From assembly GCA_025963815.1 (NCBI GenBank), contig JAOQAA010000427.1:1-8324 (forward strand): a DNA stretch of 8,324 bases, given 5' to 3'. The notes beneath the pieces were generated by a model, which searched no databases, was not told where the DNA came from, and worked only from the letters and a program-made list of their open reading frames with translations. This document shows, in pieces, positions 1 through 7,950 of this stretch. This DNA comes from Capsulimonas sp. (GTDB taxonomy: Bacteria > Armatimonadota > Armatimonadia > Armatimonadales > Capsulimonadaceae). The position numbers were made by a program, and so were the translations under genes. Numbering within the stretch: the first letter of the stretch is position 1; each line of letters starts with the position of its first letter.

Positions 1-51
1 GAAATCGGGGCAAACGTCTCATTCGATCAAATCACCCAACGACAACCTCCT

Positions 52-67
52 CCCCCAGGATTGGGGG
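52..67. repeat. Small GC-rich hairpin upstream of the sugar kinase gene
   Basis: CCCCCA and TGGGGG are perfect complements around a 4-base GGAT loop. The hairpin lies about 18 bases before the ribosome binding site of the kinase gene and is followed by a further G-run. There is no T-run, so it is not an evident terminator. It could be part of a dispersed repeat or affect translation. The rest of bases 1-95 shows no gene end or promoter that I can support. Confidence 0.4.
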
Positions 68-95
68 GCAGGGGGGCCGAATCCGGAGGTGCAAG

Positions 96-1013
96 ATGAG
101 CAAACTCATCCTCGGCCTCGACGGTGGCGGCACCAAAGTCATAGCGCGCGTCGCCGACGAAACCGGCGCGACATTAGGCGAAGGCGTCGCCGGCGCGTGC
201 AGTATTTCGGCGATGCCGGTGGCGGAGGCGTTCGCATCGGCGCGCGCCGCCTTTGAGATGGCGCTGTCGGCGGCGGGGCGGTCGGCGGGTGAGGTAACGG
301 CGGTGTGCGCGTGCGTGGCGGGGTTCTCGGTGGTGGAGAACCGTCTGGCGTTTCAGGCGATGCTGGCTGGTGTGTTTGTGAATGCGCGCGTAGTGGTGGA
401 AGGCGATTTCGTGGCCGCGTTTACGGGGGCGACGAATGGGGCGCCGGGGATTATTGTGATCGCGGGCACCGGGCAGGTGGCGTATGGCGAAAATAGCGCG
501 GCCAGTCATAAGGCGGGCGGTTATGGGTATTTGATCGACGATGCGGGCAGCGGCTATGGGGTGGGGCGCGCGGCGCTCGCCGCCGTGCTGAAGGCTGCCG
601 ATGGTCTCGGGGAAGATACGATTTTGACGAAGCGCATTGGAGAGGCGGCGGGGCTTGCGCCAGGCGAGATCATTGCGGCGGTTTATGGCGGGGCGCTGGA
701 TCGGGTGTCGATTGCCGCCCTTTCCAAAGTGGTTGCGGACGCGGCGAATGACGATGGGGATAATGTCAGCCAGCGGATATTGATGCAGGCGGGCGGGGCG
801 CTGGCGCAGATCGCCGAGGCAGTGTCCCGGAGGTTATTTACGGCGGATGATCCGCCGTTTCCCATCGTTCCGATCGGCAGCTTATGGCTGGCGGGCGATT
901 ATTTGAGAAACGTATTCGTGCGATCTGCGAATCGCTTCGCGCCCCAAGCAGAGATTCTTGAGCCGGTGGAGCCTCCCGTCCAGGGCGCCGTTCTGCGCGC
1001 CCTACGACTTTAG
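96..1013 (+). CDS. BadF/BadG/BcrA/BcrD-family ATPase, N-acetylglucosamine kinase-like
   Basis: This is a 305-residue cytoplasmic protein of the ASKHA (actin/Hsp70/sugar kinase) fold. The N-terminal phosphate-1 loop DGGGTK is at residues 9-14. A likely catalytic Asp sits in VEGDFVAAF (D104). The phosphate-2 motif IAGTGQ is at 122-127, and the family signature GYLIDDAGSGYGVGR is at 144-158, close to the G-D-E-G-S-G-Y-W-I-G pattern of GlcNAc kinases. Length matches the family (about 300-330). GGAGGT at 85-90, five bases before the ATG, fixes the start. The family phosphorylates amino sugars, or in other members drives 2-hydroxyacyl-CoA dehydratase activation. The lone gene, without a dehydratase or an iron-sulfur Cys cluster, favours a sugar kinase in amino-sugar salvage. 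The exact substrate is not shown. The stop is TAG. The gene is read in the same direction as groES but is separated from it by a promoter. Confidence 0.85.
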   Translation: MSKLILGLDGGGTKVIARVADETGATLGEGVAGACSISAMPVAEAFASARAAFEMALSAAGRSAGEVTAVCACVAGFSVVENRLAFQAMLAGVFVNARVVVEGDFVAAFTGATNGAPGIIVIAGTGQVAYGENSAASHKAGGYGYLIDDAGSGYGVGRAALAAVLKAADGLGEDTILTKRIGEAAGLAPGEIIAAVYGGALDRVSIAALSKVVADAANDDGDNVSQRILMQAGGALAQIAEAVSRRLFTADDPPFPIVPIGSLWLAGDYLRNVFVRSANRFAPQAEILEPVEPPVQGAVLRALRL

Positions 1014-1015
1014 TG

Positions 1016-1040
1016 TTTCACACTCAAGAAAAATGTGAAA
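1016..1040. promoter_or_regulatory. Dyad-symmetric site just upstream of the groESL promoter
   Basis: TTTCACA (1016-1022) and TGTGAAA (1034-1040) are perfect 7-base inverted arms separated by 11 bases. The site begins two bases after the kinase stop codon and ends seven bases before the groESL -35 box. No T-run follows, so it is a poor intrinsic terminator. It could be an operator for an unknown regulator or a weak RNA hairpin at the kinase mRNA end. The function is inferred only from symmetry and position. Confidence 0.35.
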
Positions 1041-1047
1041 ATCCCTC

Positions 1048-1077
1048 TTGACAAACCTTCGCCCCCATGAGTAAACT
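1048..1077 (+). promoter_or_regulatory. sigma70-type promoter of groESL
   Basis: A perfect -35 TTGACA lies at 1048-1053, followed after 18 bases by TAAACT (1072-1077), a 4-of-6 match to the -10 consensus. Transcription should begin near 1084, a few bases before the CIRCE operator, which is the usual geometry for HrcA-controlled chaperonin operons. Confidence 0.7.
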
Positions 1078-1087
1078 GTATACGGTT

Positions 1088-1114
1088 TTGGCACTCGGAT
1101 GTGCTGAGTGCTAA
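1088..1114. promoter_or_regulatory. CIRCE operator (HrcA binding site) of groESL
   Basis: TTGGCACTC, a 9-base spacer, then GAGTGCTAA. This matches the CIRCE consensus TTAGCACTC-N9-GAGTGCTAA with one change (A to G at the third base of the left arm). CIRCE is the binding site of the repressor HrcA, which keeps groESL low until heat stress. The site lies at the expected start of the transcript, between promoter and groES, so it can act on DNA and also form a hairpin in the mRNA leader. hrcA itself is not in the window. Confidence 0.95.
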
Positions 1115-1143
1115 TGCACGGTTTAAAACTCGAAATTCCACCC

Positions 1144-1149
1144 AGGAGG
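1144..1149 (+). promoter_or_regulatory. Shine-Dalgarno site that sets the groES start
   Basis: AGGAGG lies 11 bases before ATG 1161. The reading frame is open further upstream to an ATG at 1101, but that codon lies within the CIRCE spacer and has no ribosome binding site. The conserved GroES N-terminus starts at 1161. Confidence 0.8.
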
Positions 1150-1160
1150 TCGCAACGATT

Positions 1161-1457
1161 ATGGCAGTCAACTTTCGACCGCTTTCCGACAAAGTGTTGG
1201 TGAAGCCCAGCGACGCCGAGGCGCAGACGGCCGGCGGTATCTTTATTCCCGACTCCGCTAAGCAGAAGCCCCAGGAAGGCGAAGTCATCGCCGTCGGCCC
1301 CGGCCGCGTTCTGGATGACGGCAGCCGCTCGACCCTGACCGTTCAGGTCGGCGACAAGGTTATCTACTCCAAGTACGGCGGCACGGAGCTCAAGCTCGAC
1401 GGCGCCGAGTACATGATCCTCGACGAGGATCAGATTTACGCCGTCAACGCTGCTTAA
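1161..1457 (+). CDS. groES: GroES co-chaperonin (Hsp10)
   Basis: This 98-residue protein is the heptameric lid that closes the GroEL folding chamber in the cytoplasm. It starts [20 protein letters not shown], typical of bacterial GroES. The GroEL-binding mobile loop is the segment around [19 protein letters not shown] (about residues 17-36), with the IFIP hydrophobic tripeptide region intact. [11 protein letters not shown] and the [14 protein letters not shown] segment follow, and the protein ends [11 protein letters not shown]. Length is normal (94-100). The gene is first in the operon behind promoter and CIRCE and lies 65 bases ahead of groEL. The stop is TAA. Confidence 0.97.
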   Translation: MAVNFRPLSDKVLVKPSDAEAQTAGGIFIPDSAKQKPQEGEVIAVGPGRVLDDGSRSTLTVQVGDKVIYSKYGGTELKLDGAEYMILDEDQIYAVNAA

Positions 1458-1472
1458 ATCCACGCTTTTTCC

Positions 1473-1491
1473 GTCGCCTTCGGGCGGCGAC
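1473..1491 (+). other. UUCG-loop hairpin between groES and groEL
   Basis: CGCC-TTCG-GGCG (1475-1486) forms a hairpin closed by a C(UUCG)G tetraloop, one of the most stable RNA loops. An alternative register pairs GTCGCC (1473-1478) with GGCGAC (1486-1491). No T-run follows, so it should not terminate. It may protect or mark the processing point between the two cistrons. That role is inference. Confidence 0.45.
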
Positions 1492-1504
1492 ACACGATCG
1501 ATGA

Positions 1505-3145
<1,641 letters not shown>

Positions 3146-3165
3146 GATTTCCTAGCTCGCAAACG

Positions 3166-3210
3166 AAACCCGCCCCTCTCCCAAACGGGAAAGAGGGGCG
3201 GGTTTTTGTT
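3166..3210 (+). terminator. Strong intrinsic terminator of the groESL operon
   Basis: A perfect 14-base stem (3166-3179 with 3192-3205, AAACCCGCCCCTCT arm) encloses a loop that can itself pair CCC (3180-3182) with GGG (3187-3189) around AAAC. The descending arm runs into TTTTTGTTT. It starts about 20 bases after the groEL stop. A smaller palindrome, CTAGGA-TT-TCCTAG (3142-3155), overlaps the stop codon just before it. Confidence 0.92.
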
Positions 3211-3261
3211 TGACCTATCCTGGGCGCTTTATTTTGGACTTGTCCCGTGCTTCGCGCGCCC

Positions 3262-3487
3262 CGGTGTTACACCCACCCCGTCGCTTCGCGCCACCCCTCC
3301 GGTGTTACACCCACCCCGGCCTTCGGCCACCCCTCCCGCAACGGGAAGGGTTTGTAAGAACTGCTTTGACGAAAGCCGTTTGCGTTATTCTCTGGACTCC
3401 CTTCCCGTCGCGGGAGGGGTAGCGCGAAGCGACGGGGTGGGTGTAACCCGGGAGGGGTGGCCGAAGGCCGGGGTGGGTGTAACACCG
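3262..3487. repeat. Composite inverted repeat: four 37-38 bp units in two orientations
   Basis: Two 89-base arms (3262-3350 and 3399-3487) flank a 48-base centre (3351-3398). The left arm holds two direct units (3263-3300 and 3301-3337), each beginning GGTGTTACACCCACCCC and ending CACCCCTCC. They differ in the core, GTCGCTTCGCG versus GGCCTTCGGCC. The right arm carries the same two types inverted (about 3413-3450 and 3451-3487). Both arms end inward in a hairpin-forming CCCTTCCCG/CGGGAGGGG-type element. A degenerate further unit may precede the left arm (about 3244-3262). The block sits between convergent groEL and the membrane protein gene. No protein gene is supported in 3146-3505. It looks like a dispersed REP/REPIN- or MITE-like element, with possible roles in termination or mRNA end protection. 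Confidence 0.85.
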
Positions 3488-3505
3488 AAGCGCGAGACGC
3501 GGTCT

Positions 3506-5260
3506 CTACCGAGCCTTCTTATGCGCTTGCTCCCACCGGATCGCCCAGATCGAACGCTGTCGTACGCGGGGCTTCCATGCTGGCCTCTTGGCGACGACGC
3601 GCTTCACTACAGGTTTGGCAACTGGTTTCACCGTAGTTACCACAGGCTTCATGACCGGCTTCGTCGTCGGCCCCACAGGCTTCGGTGTGACGGCGACCGG
3701 TTTCCGCGTACGAGTTACAGTGGCCGGTTTCGGTGCGACTGGCTTCGGATGCACCGCAATGGGCGCTGTCGTGGCCGGAGCGGGCGTTGGGGCAGTCATA
3801 GGCGGCGTTGTAGCACTCGCCGTCGCCGGGGCGCCGTGCGCCGCCGCTTCGCGCTGTTTGGCCAGCGCCAGCTGTTTGCGATCCCAATCGATCGCCCAGC
3901 GGTTGCGCTTGACCAGGCGTCCGTTCTTCCAGGTGTAGGTACGGACGGAATTGTTCTCACCCTCGCTATCCGGGATCTGAGGCGCGCCGGGCTGCGGCGC
4001 CACGGCGTTCCCAGGTACGACGACCACATGGTGCGGCACGGTCGTGGGTTTGGCCGGAGGCGCGGTGACGGTTACAGCGGGCGTCGGAGCGGGGATGACC
4101 GAGATGGGCGTGGGCGGAGGCGTTTTGATTGTTGTCGGCGCCGTGGCGATCGGGTGCGTCGGAAGCGGTGCGGGGATAGGAACTGGGACGACGGGGTGCG
4201 TCGCCGGCGTTGCGGCCACGGGATGCGTGGCCGGTTTCGGCTTGGGGGCGCTTACCTGAGGCGTAGGGGGCATCGCGGCCGTTTCGACGCTCGGCGTAGG
4301 GAGGGTGGGGATCAGGCGCGCATGCGGCCAATCCAGGGCGACCCGGACACCGAAGAGGCTGACGACGGCGAGCGTCGCGAGCACGTATCGCATGGTGGGG
4401 TTTGCGAACTCACCGGCGAGCACCGGGATCAGGCGCGACATGCCGCCGCCTATGAGCAGTGCGAAGATCGGCGCCAGCGGCGGCCAGGATTGTCCCGGCT
4501 GTACGTAGTAAAAGAGGGATTCTGCGGCGATGTAAAGAACTGTCCACACGATGAACGGCAGCCAGCGCTGACGACGCATCGGTTCGCCCAGCTCCGCCAG
4601 GAACGGCCAGAGGAACCATGCGAGCACGGCGTTGCCGCCCAGCATGGCCTGCTCGACGAGATAGGGATTGACACCGATCATGAGCCGGGGCGGCGTGTAG
4701 CGCAGGCTGTAGGCCAGCAGTGCGCCCAGCGCTGTTGTAATGAGAAACAGGCCGATGGGGCGCCAGCGCAGACGCGAGTCGTCGTCCGGAGGCGGCATGC
4801 AGAGCAGGGCTGCCCCGAGCAGCAGTCCATCGGGACGGATCACGGACGCCACCGCCGCGAGCAATGCGGCGGCGATCAGCTGCCCGCCCGCCATGGCGGC
4901 GAGCGCGCCGACCGAAAGAAGCGTGAAGATGGCGGTGGCGGGATGGCCGATCAAGCTGCCGCTGTAAGTCAGGCTGACCGCGAGCAGAACGCCGGCGATA
5001 ACGCCAGTGGATCGGTCGCGTGTTCGCCAGCCGATAAAGTAAAGTCCGGCGACTGTCGCGGCTGCGGCGAAGGGACCGATGTCGCCCAGGGCGTCGCTGC
5101 CGAAGCGGATCACGGTGGCCGCCAGGCTCAGGATCGCGAGGGTCGTCAGCCATAATGTATCGACCGGGCGGAAGCGCGGACGCGGGGATCTCGGCGCAAA
5201 CGCGCGGCGCGAAAAGCCGCGCGCGGGCATGGAGGAACCAGGGTGGCTGTTTTGTGTCAT
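3506..5260 (-). CDS. Multi-pass membrane protein with long Pro/Thr/Lys-rich tail, possible GT-C glycosyltransferase
   Basis: The protein is 584 residues from the ATG at 5260. The frame is open back to an ATG at 5335, but that codon lies inside the -10 box of the gene's promoter, so the inner ATG is preferred. Neither ATG has a clear Shine-Dalgarno site. About nine to ten hydrophobic segments fill residues 36-309. ASVIRPDGLLLG (about 138-149) and YYVQPGQSWPPLAPIFALL (about 252-270) recall the Arg-Pro-Glu/Asp-Gly-Leu and 'Y..P..P' stretches of GT-C polyprenyl-sugar glycosyltransferases. I cannot see a full catalytic motif, so function is tentative. Residues 315-584 are a low-complexity tail rich in Pro, Thr, Ala, Val and later Lys (THP, KPV and PKP repeats). 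It carries two similar Trp motifs, RNRWAIDWDRK (about 453-463) and RSIWAIRWEQ near the C-terminus. The tail may span or bind the cell wall. The stop is TAG. It is convergent with groEL and divergent from rmlA. Confidence 0.75.
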   Translation of the reverse strand: MTQNSHPGSSMPARGFSRRAFAPRSPRPRFRPVDTLWLTTLAILSLAATVIRFGSDALGDIGPFAAAATVAGLYFIGWRTRDRSTGVIAGVLLAVSLTYSGSLIGHPATAIFTLLSVGALAAMAGGQLIAAALLAAVASVIRPDGLLLGAALLCMPPPDDDSRLRWRPIGLFLITTALGALLAYSLRYTPPRLMIGVNPYLVEQAMLGGNAVLAWFLWPFLAELGEPMRRQRWLPFIVWTVLYIAAESLFYYVQPGQSWPPLAPIFALLIGGGMSRLIPVLAGEFANPTMRYVLATLAVVSLFGVRVALDWPHARLIPTLPTPSVETAAMPPTPQVSAPKPKPATHPVAATPATHPVVPVPIPAPLPTHPIATAPTTIKTPPPTPISVIPAPTPAVTVTAPPAKPTTVPHHVVVVPGNAVAPQPGAPQIPDSEGENNSVRTYTWKNGRLVKRNRWAIDWDRKQLALAKQREAAAHGAPATASATTPPMTAPTPAPATTAPIAVHPKPVAPKPATVTRTRKPVAVTPKPVGPTTKPVMKPVVTTVKPVAKPVVKRVVAKRPAWKPRVRQRSIWAIRWEQAHKKAR

Positions 5261-5330
5261 AATTGGGTCGTTCGAATAAAACCGGTCGCTTGCTTGCTTG
5301 AATGCGAGAAAAAACGCAAGCGCTTCAAAA

Positions 5331-5360
5331 ATCATAACACAGGCGTCGGCGGAGTGTCAA
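5331..5360 (-). promoter_or_regulatory. sigma70-type promoter of the membrane protein gene
   Basis: On the minus strand, TTGACA (5360-5355), an 18-base spacer, then TATGAT (5336-5331): a perfect -35 and a 5-of-6 -10. Transcription should begin near 5324, giving a leader of about 60 bases that contains CAAG repeated three times (5300-5289 on the minus strand) and an AAGCGCTT palindrome at its start. The -35 box is only seven bases from the start codon of the divergent rmlA gene. Confidence 0.75.
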
Positions 5361-5367
5361 CAATTTT

Positions 5368-6435
5368 ATGAAAGCTCTCATCCTTAGCGGCGGTCGCGGA
5401 ACCCGTTTGCGGCCGATTACGCACACCAGCGCCAAGCAGTTGGTGCCGGTTGCAAACAAGCCAATTCTCTTTTACGCCATCGAAGCGATCAAAAACGCAG
5501 GCATTACGGACATCGGGATTATCGTTGGCGATACCCATGCCGAGATCCGAAAAGCGTGCGGCGACGGCGCGCAGTGGGGCGTACGCATCACATATCTTCC
5601 CCAGGACGCCCCGCTCGGCCTTGCGCACGCCGTCAAAATCTCCGAGGAATTCATGGCCGGCGAGCCGTTCGTCATGTATTTGGGCGACAATCTTGTCAAG
5701 GACGGCATCACCGCGCTGGTGGACGACTTCCGGGCCGAAGGGTATAATGCCCAAATCTTACTCGCGCACGTCAAGAACCCGACCGAATTCGGAGTGGCCG
5801 AGCTCGATGGTGGGCGTGTCGTTCATTTAGTCGAAAAGCCCAAGGAGCCGAAAACAGACTTGGCGCTGGTGGGCGTTTATATGTTCGACGCCAGCATCTT
5901 CAAAGCCGTGAACAGCATCCAACCGTCGCCGCGCGGCGAACTAGAAATCACCGATGCGATCCAGTATCTGATCGACAACGGCTACAAAGTCCATTCGCAT
6001 GTCATCGGCTCCTGGTGGAAAGACACCGGGAAGCTGGACGACATGCTGGAAGCCAACCGGATCGTCCTGGATGGCCTGGAAGCGTACTGCGCGGGCGAAG
6101 TGGACGACGCTTCCAGCTTGCTGGGCAAGGTCCATGTCGGCAAGGGCGCTCGAATCATCAACTCCGTTGTGCGCGGCCCAGCGATCATCGGCGAGAATAC
6201 GCTCGTCGAAAACGCGTATATCGGCCCATTTACCAGCGTCTACTATGGCTGCACGATTAAGAACTGCGAGATCGAGCATTCCATCGTGCTGGAAAAGAGC
6301 GAGATCGTTGACCTGGGCACGCGTGTCGAGGACAGCCTGATCGGCAAGAACGTGAAAGTCGGCAGCACGACGCGCAAGCCGAAGGCGTATCGCTTTATGC
6401 TCGGAGACAACTCCGAAGTCAGCGTCATACAATAG
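5368..6435 (+). CDS. rmlA: Glucose-1-phosphate thymidylyltransferase, long form with C-terminal beta-helix
   Basis: The enzyme joins glucose-1-phosphate and dTTP to dTDP-glucose, the first step to dTDP-rhamnose and other deoxysugars, in the cytoplasm. The 355-residue protein opens [18 protein letters not shown], the nucleotide-binding signature. K23 lies in [11 protein letters not shown], and GLAHAV follows at 84-89. YLGDN (104-108) supplies the metal-binding D107, and VEKPKEP lies near 151-158. From about residue 245 on, hexapeptide-like repeats ([33 protein letters not shown]) form a left-handed beta-helix, as in the long RmlA/StrD-type enzymes (about 355 residues, versus about 290 for the short form). 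The start agrees with the family. GGAG at 5351-5354 is a weak, distant ribosome site. No clear plus-strand promoter was found. rmlB and rmlD are absent here. It lies 68 bases before the FKBP gene and may head the operon. The stop is TAG. Confidence 0.93.
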   Translation: MKALILSGGRGTRLRPITHTSAKQLVPVANKPILFYAIEAIKNAGITDIGIIVGDTHAEIRKACGDGAQWGVRITYLPQDAPLGLAHAVKISEEFMAGEPFVMYLGDNLVKDGITALVDDFRAEGYNAQILLAHVKNPTEFGVAELDGGRVVHLVEKPKEPKTDLALVGVYMFDASIFKAVNSIQPSPRGELEITDAIQYLIDNGYKVHSHVIGSWWKDTGKLDDMLEANRIVLDGLEAYCAGEVDDASSLLGKVHVGKGARIINSVVRGPAIIGENTLVENAYIGPFTSVYYGCTIKNCEIEHSIVLEKSEIVDLGTRVEDSLIGKNVKVGSTTRKPKAYRFMLGDNSEVSVIQ

Positions 6436-6503
6436 GGCGGAAAGCAGGCCCGCAAATTTCGACAGCAGGCGCTTTGGCGCATTCAGGAAGGAAACATCGA
6501 TCG

Positions 6504-6851
6504 ATGGCGGATCCAATCACCACGGCCTCCGGGCTGCAATACGAAGACATTACGGTCGGCGAGGGCGCGAGCCCGCAGGCCGGACAGACCGTCACCGTGC
6601 ACTACACCGGCACACTGACCGACGGCTCCAAGTTCGATTCGTCGCGCGACCGCGGCACGCCGTTCAATTTTAAGCTGGGCGTTGGTCAGGTCATCAAGGG
6701 GTGGGACGAAGGCGTTGCGACCATGCAGGTCGGCGGCCGCCGCATTCTCACCGTTCCGGGCGACCTGGCGTACGGCCCGCGCGGATATCCTGGCGTGATC
6801 CCGCCCAACGCGACCTTGGTGTTCGATGTCGAACTGATCAGCTTCAAGTAA
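6504..6851 (+). CDS. FKBP-type peptidyl-prolyl cis-trans isomerase
   Basis: This is a single FKBP domain of 115 residues with no signal peptide or membrane segment, so probably a cytoplasmic isomerase that speeds prolyl bond rotation in folding proteins. The family core is intact: [36 protein letters not shown] (the Val-Ile-x-x-Trp floor of the pocket), [17 protein letters not shown], and the closing [10 protein letters not shown] strand. AGGAAGGA at 6485-6492 supports ATG 6504. An in-frame TTG at 6474 would add ten residues with no homology and lies upstream of that site. The next gene follows after ten bases, so the two are probably co-transcribed. The stop is TAA. Confidence 0.95.
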   Translation: MADPITTASGLQYEDITVGEGASPQAGQTVTVHYTGTLTDGSKFDSSRDRGTPFNFKLGVGQVIKGWDEGVATMQVGGRRILTVPGDLAYGPRGYPGVIPPNATLVFDVELISFK

Positions 6852-6861
6852 AGGCGGCGTC

Positions 6862-7410
6862 ATGACCCTGGCCCCAAGCGACCTCGGTCCCGAGTTCCGG
6901 GACATGGTCACGACACAGCAGTACGATCCCGCGCCCCGGATCGATGGGATTCGTCTCATCGATCTGCGGCTCATGTCCGACGATGGCGGCTCCTTTGCCG
7001 AACTCGTTCGTTTGGACGAAGAGGGAAACCTCGAAGGTATCCCTGGCTTCAAAGTGCGGCAATCGTCGTATTCTTTCATGCTGCCGGGCTCCATCAAGGC
7101 GTTTCATCTCCACTACAATCAAGAAGACGTCTGGTTTGTCCCTCCGACCGATCGGATCCTTGTCGGTCTGATCGATGCGCGCAAAGATTCTCCTTCCTAC
7201 AACGTGCGGATGCGGATTGCGATGGGCGGCGGCAAAACGCAATTGCTTTATATCCCGCGCGGCGTCGCGCACGGCGCCGCCAACCTCACGGCGCAGCCCG
7301 CCGTGATCTTCTATTACGTCAATCAGCATTTCTCGCTTGCCGACCCCGACGAGCGCCGTCTTCCATGGGACGCAGCCGGCAAGGATTTCTGGGAAATGAC
7401 GCGAGGTTAG
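6862..7410 (+). CDS. RmlC-like dTDP-4-dehydrorhamnose 3,5-epimerase family protein
   Basis: This 182-residue cupin resembles RmlC, which epimerises dTDP-4-keto-6-deoxyglucose at C3 and C5. PGSIKAFHLHYNQEDVW (about 75-91) corresponds to the RmlC 'G-x-x-R-G-L-H-Y-Q' region, with H82 or H84 as the candidate base. Then come LIDARKDSPSY (103-113), YIPRGVAHGAANL (130-142), matching 'IP.GFAHGF..L', and PDERRLPWD (162-170), matching 'DE..I.WDD'. Length fits RmlC (about 180-200). The first motif differs from standard RmlC (Lys for Arg, and an HLHY spacing), so the substrate or product may differ, and 3-only or 5-only epimerisation is possible. rmlA in the same series supports dTDP-sugar metabolism. 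It starts 10 bases after the FKBP stop and ends 3 bases before the Nudix gene. The stop is TAG. Confidence 0.85.
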   Translation: MTLAPSDLGPEFRDMVTTQQYDPAPRIDGIRLIDLRLMSDDGGSFAELVRLDEEGNLEGIPGFKVRQSSYSFMLPGSIKAFHLHYNQEDVWFVPPTDRILVGLIDARKDSPSYNVRMRIAMGGGKTQLLYIPRGVAHGAANLTAQPAVIFYYVNQHFSLADPDERRLPWDAAGKDFWEMTRG

Positions 7411-7413
7411 TCC

Positions 7414-7950
7414 ATGTCCTTCCCCACCGTCTACTGGCCCGCCTGGGATTCCGACGCCACATTCTTCCCAGGAGAGGAGCTTCCCTCCGCCAGTGAAGGC
7501 CGCTTGTGGGCTGTGCTGACCTTTGTCTTTTACGGCGCCAAGATCGTCCTTGCTGATATCGCCGACCGGGGCTATTGCATTCCGTCAGGAAAGATTGAGG
7601 CGGGGGAGACGGTCGCCGAGGCGGCGGAGCGTGAGATTTTTGAAGAAACCGGCGTGCGATTGCGCGAGAACCGGCTGCGTCTGATCGGCTGTTACCTGCT
7701 GACGCCGCGCAGTGGCGCAAAGGCGGGGGAAGGGCGTTACTGCCCGGTGTTCGTGGCGGAAGCCGTCGGGTTCGAACCGATCCCCGAGGGCTCGGAGTCG
7801 CGGGGCGTATTTCTCGCCCAGATCGAAGACGTCGCCGATCTCTACTTCTTCTGGGACGACCTCATGGCCGCCGTGTTTGAATACGCCGGCGAAGAGCACC
7901 AATATCTCATGCCCAGCGGCGTGACGATGGCGTCGCTCACGGCGGAGTAG
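7414..7950 (+). CDS. Nudix hydrolase
   Basis: The protein is 178 residues with a perfect Nudix box: G59-x5-E65-x7-R73-E74-I-x-E77-E78-x-G80-V (GKIEAGETVAEAAEREIFEE). The glutamates bind the divalent metal that cleaves a nucleoside diphosphate linked to another group. The remainder has the expected strands around it (LWAVLTFVFYGAKIVLADI before, LRLIGCYLLTPRSGA and RYCPVFVAEAVGF after). The substrate cannot be read from the sequence. Nucleotide sugars, dNTPs or a capped nucleotide are open options. The start is three bases after the preceding stop and uses AGG (7404-7406) within the end of the epimerase gene, so translation is probably coupled. The TAG stop abuts a long inverted repeat. Confidence 0.92.
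   Translation: MSFPTVYWPAWDSDATFFPGEELPSASEGRLWAVLTFVFYGAKIVLADIADRGYCIPSGKIEAGETVAEAAEREIFEETGVRLRENRLRLIGCYLLTPRSGAKAGEGRYCPVFVAEAVGFEPIPEGSESRGVFLAQIEDVADLYFFWDDLMAAVFEYAGEEHQYLMPSGVTMASLTAE

Noticed and set aside
1101..1160. Longer groES starting at ATG 1101
   Set aside because: The codon lies in the CIRCE spacer, has no ribosome site, and adds 20 residues absent from GroES proteins.
3262..3487. CRISPR array
   Set aside because: The four units are in opposite orientations, directly adjacent and without unique spacers, and no cas gene is present.
3206..5155. 649-codon open frame on the plus strand
   Set aside because: It runs through the groEL terminator and the repeat block and then antisense to the membrane protein gene. 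Its product is Arg/Gly-rich low complexity, and the minus strand has transmembrane segments and a promoter.
5261..5335. Longer membrane protein starting at the minus-strand ATG 5335
   Set aside because: That ATG is inside the -10 box TATGAT, upstream of the expected transcription start.
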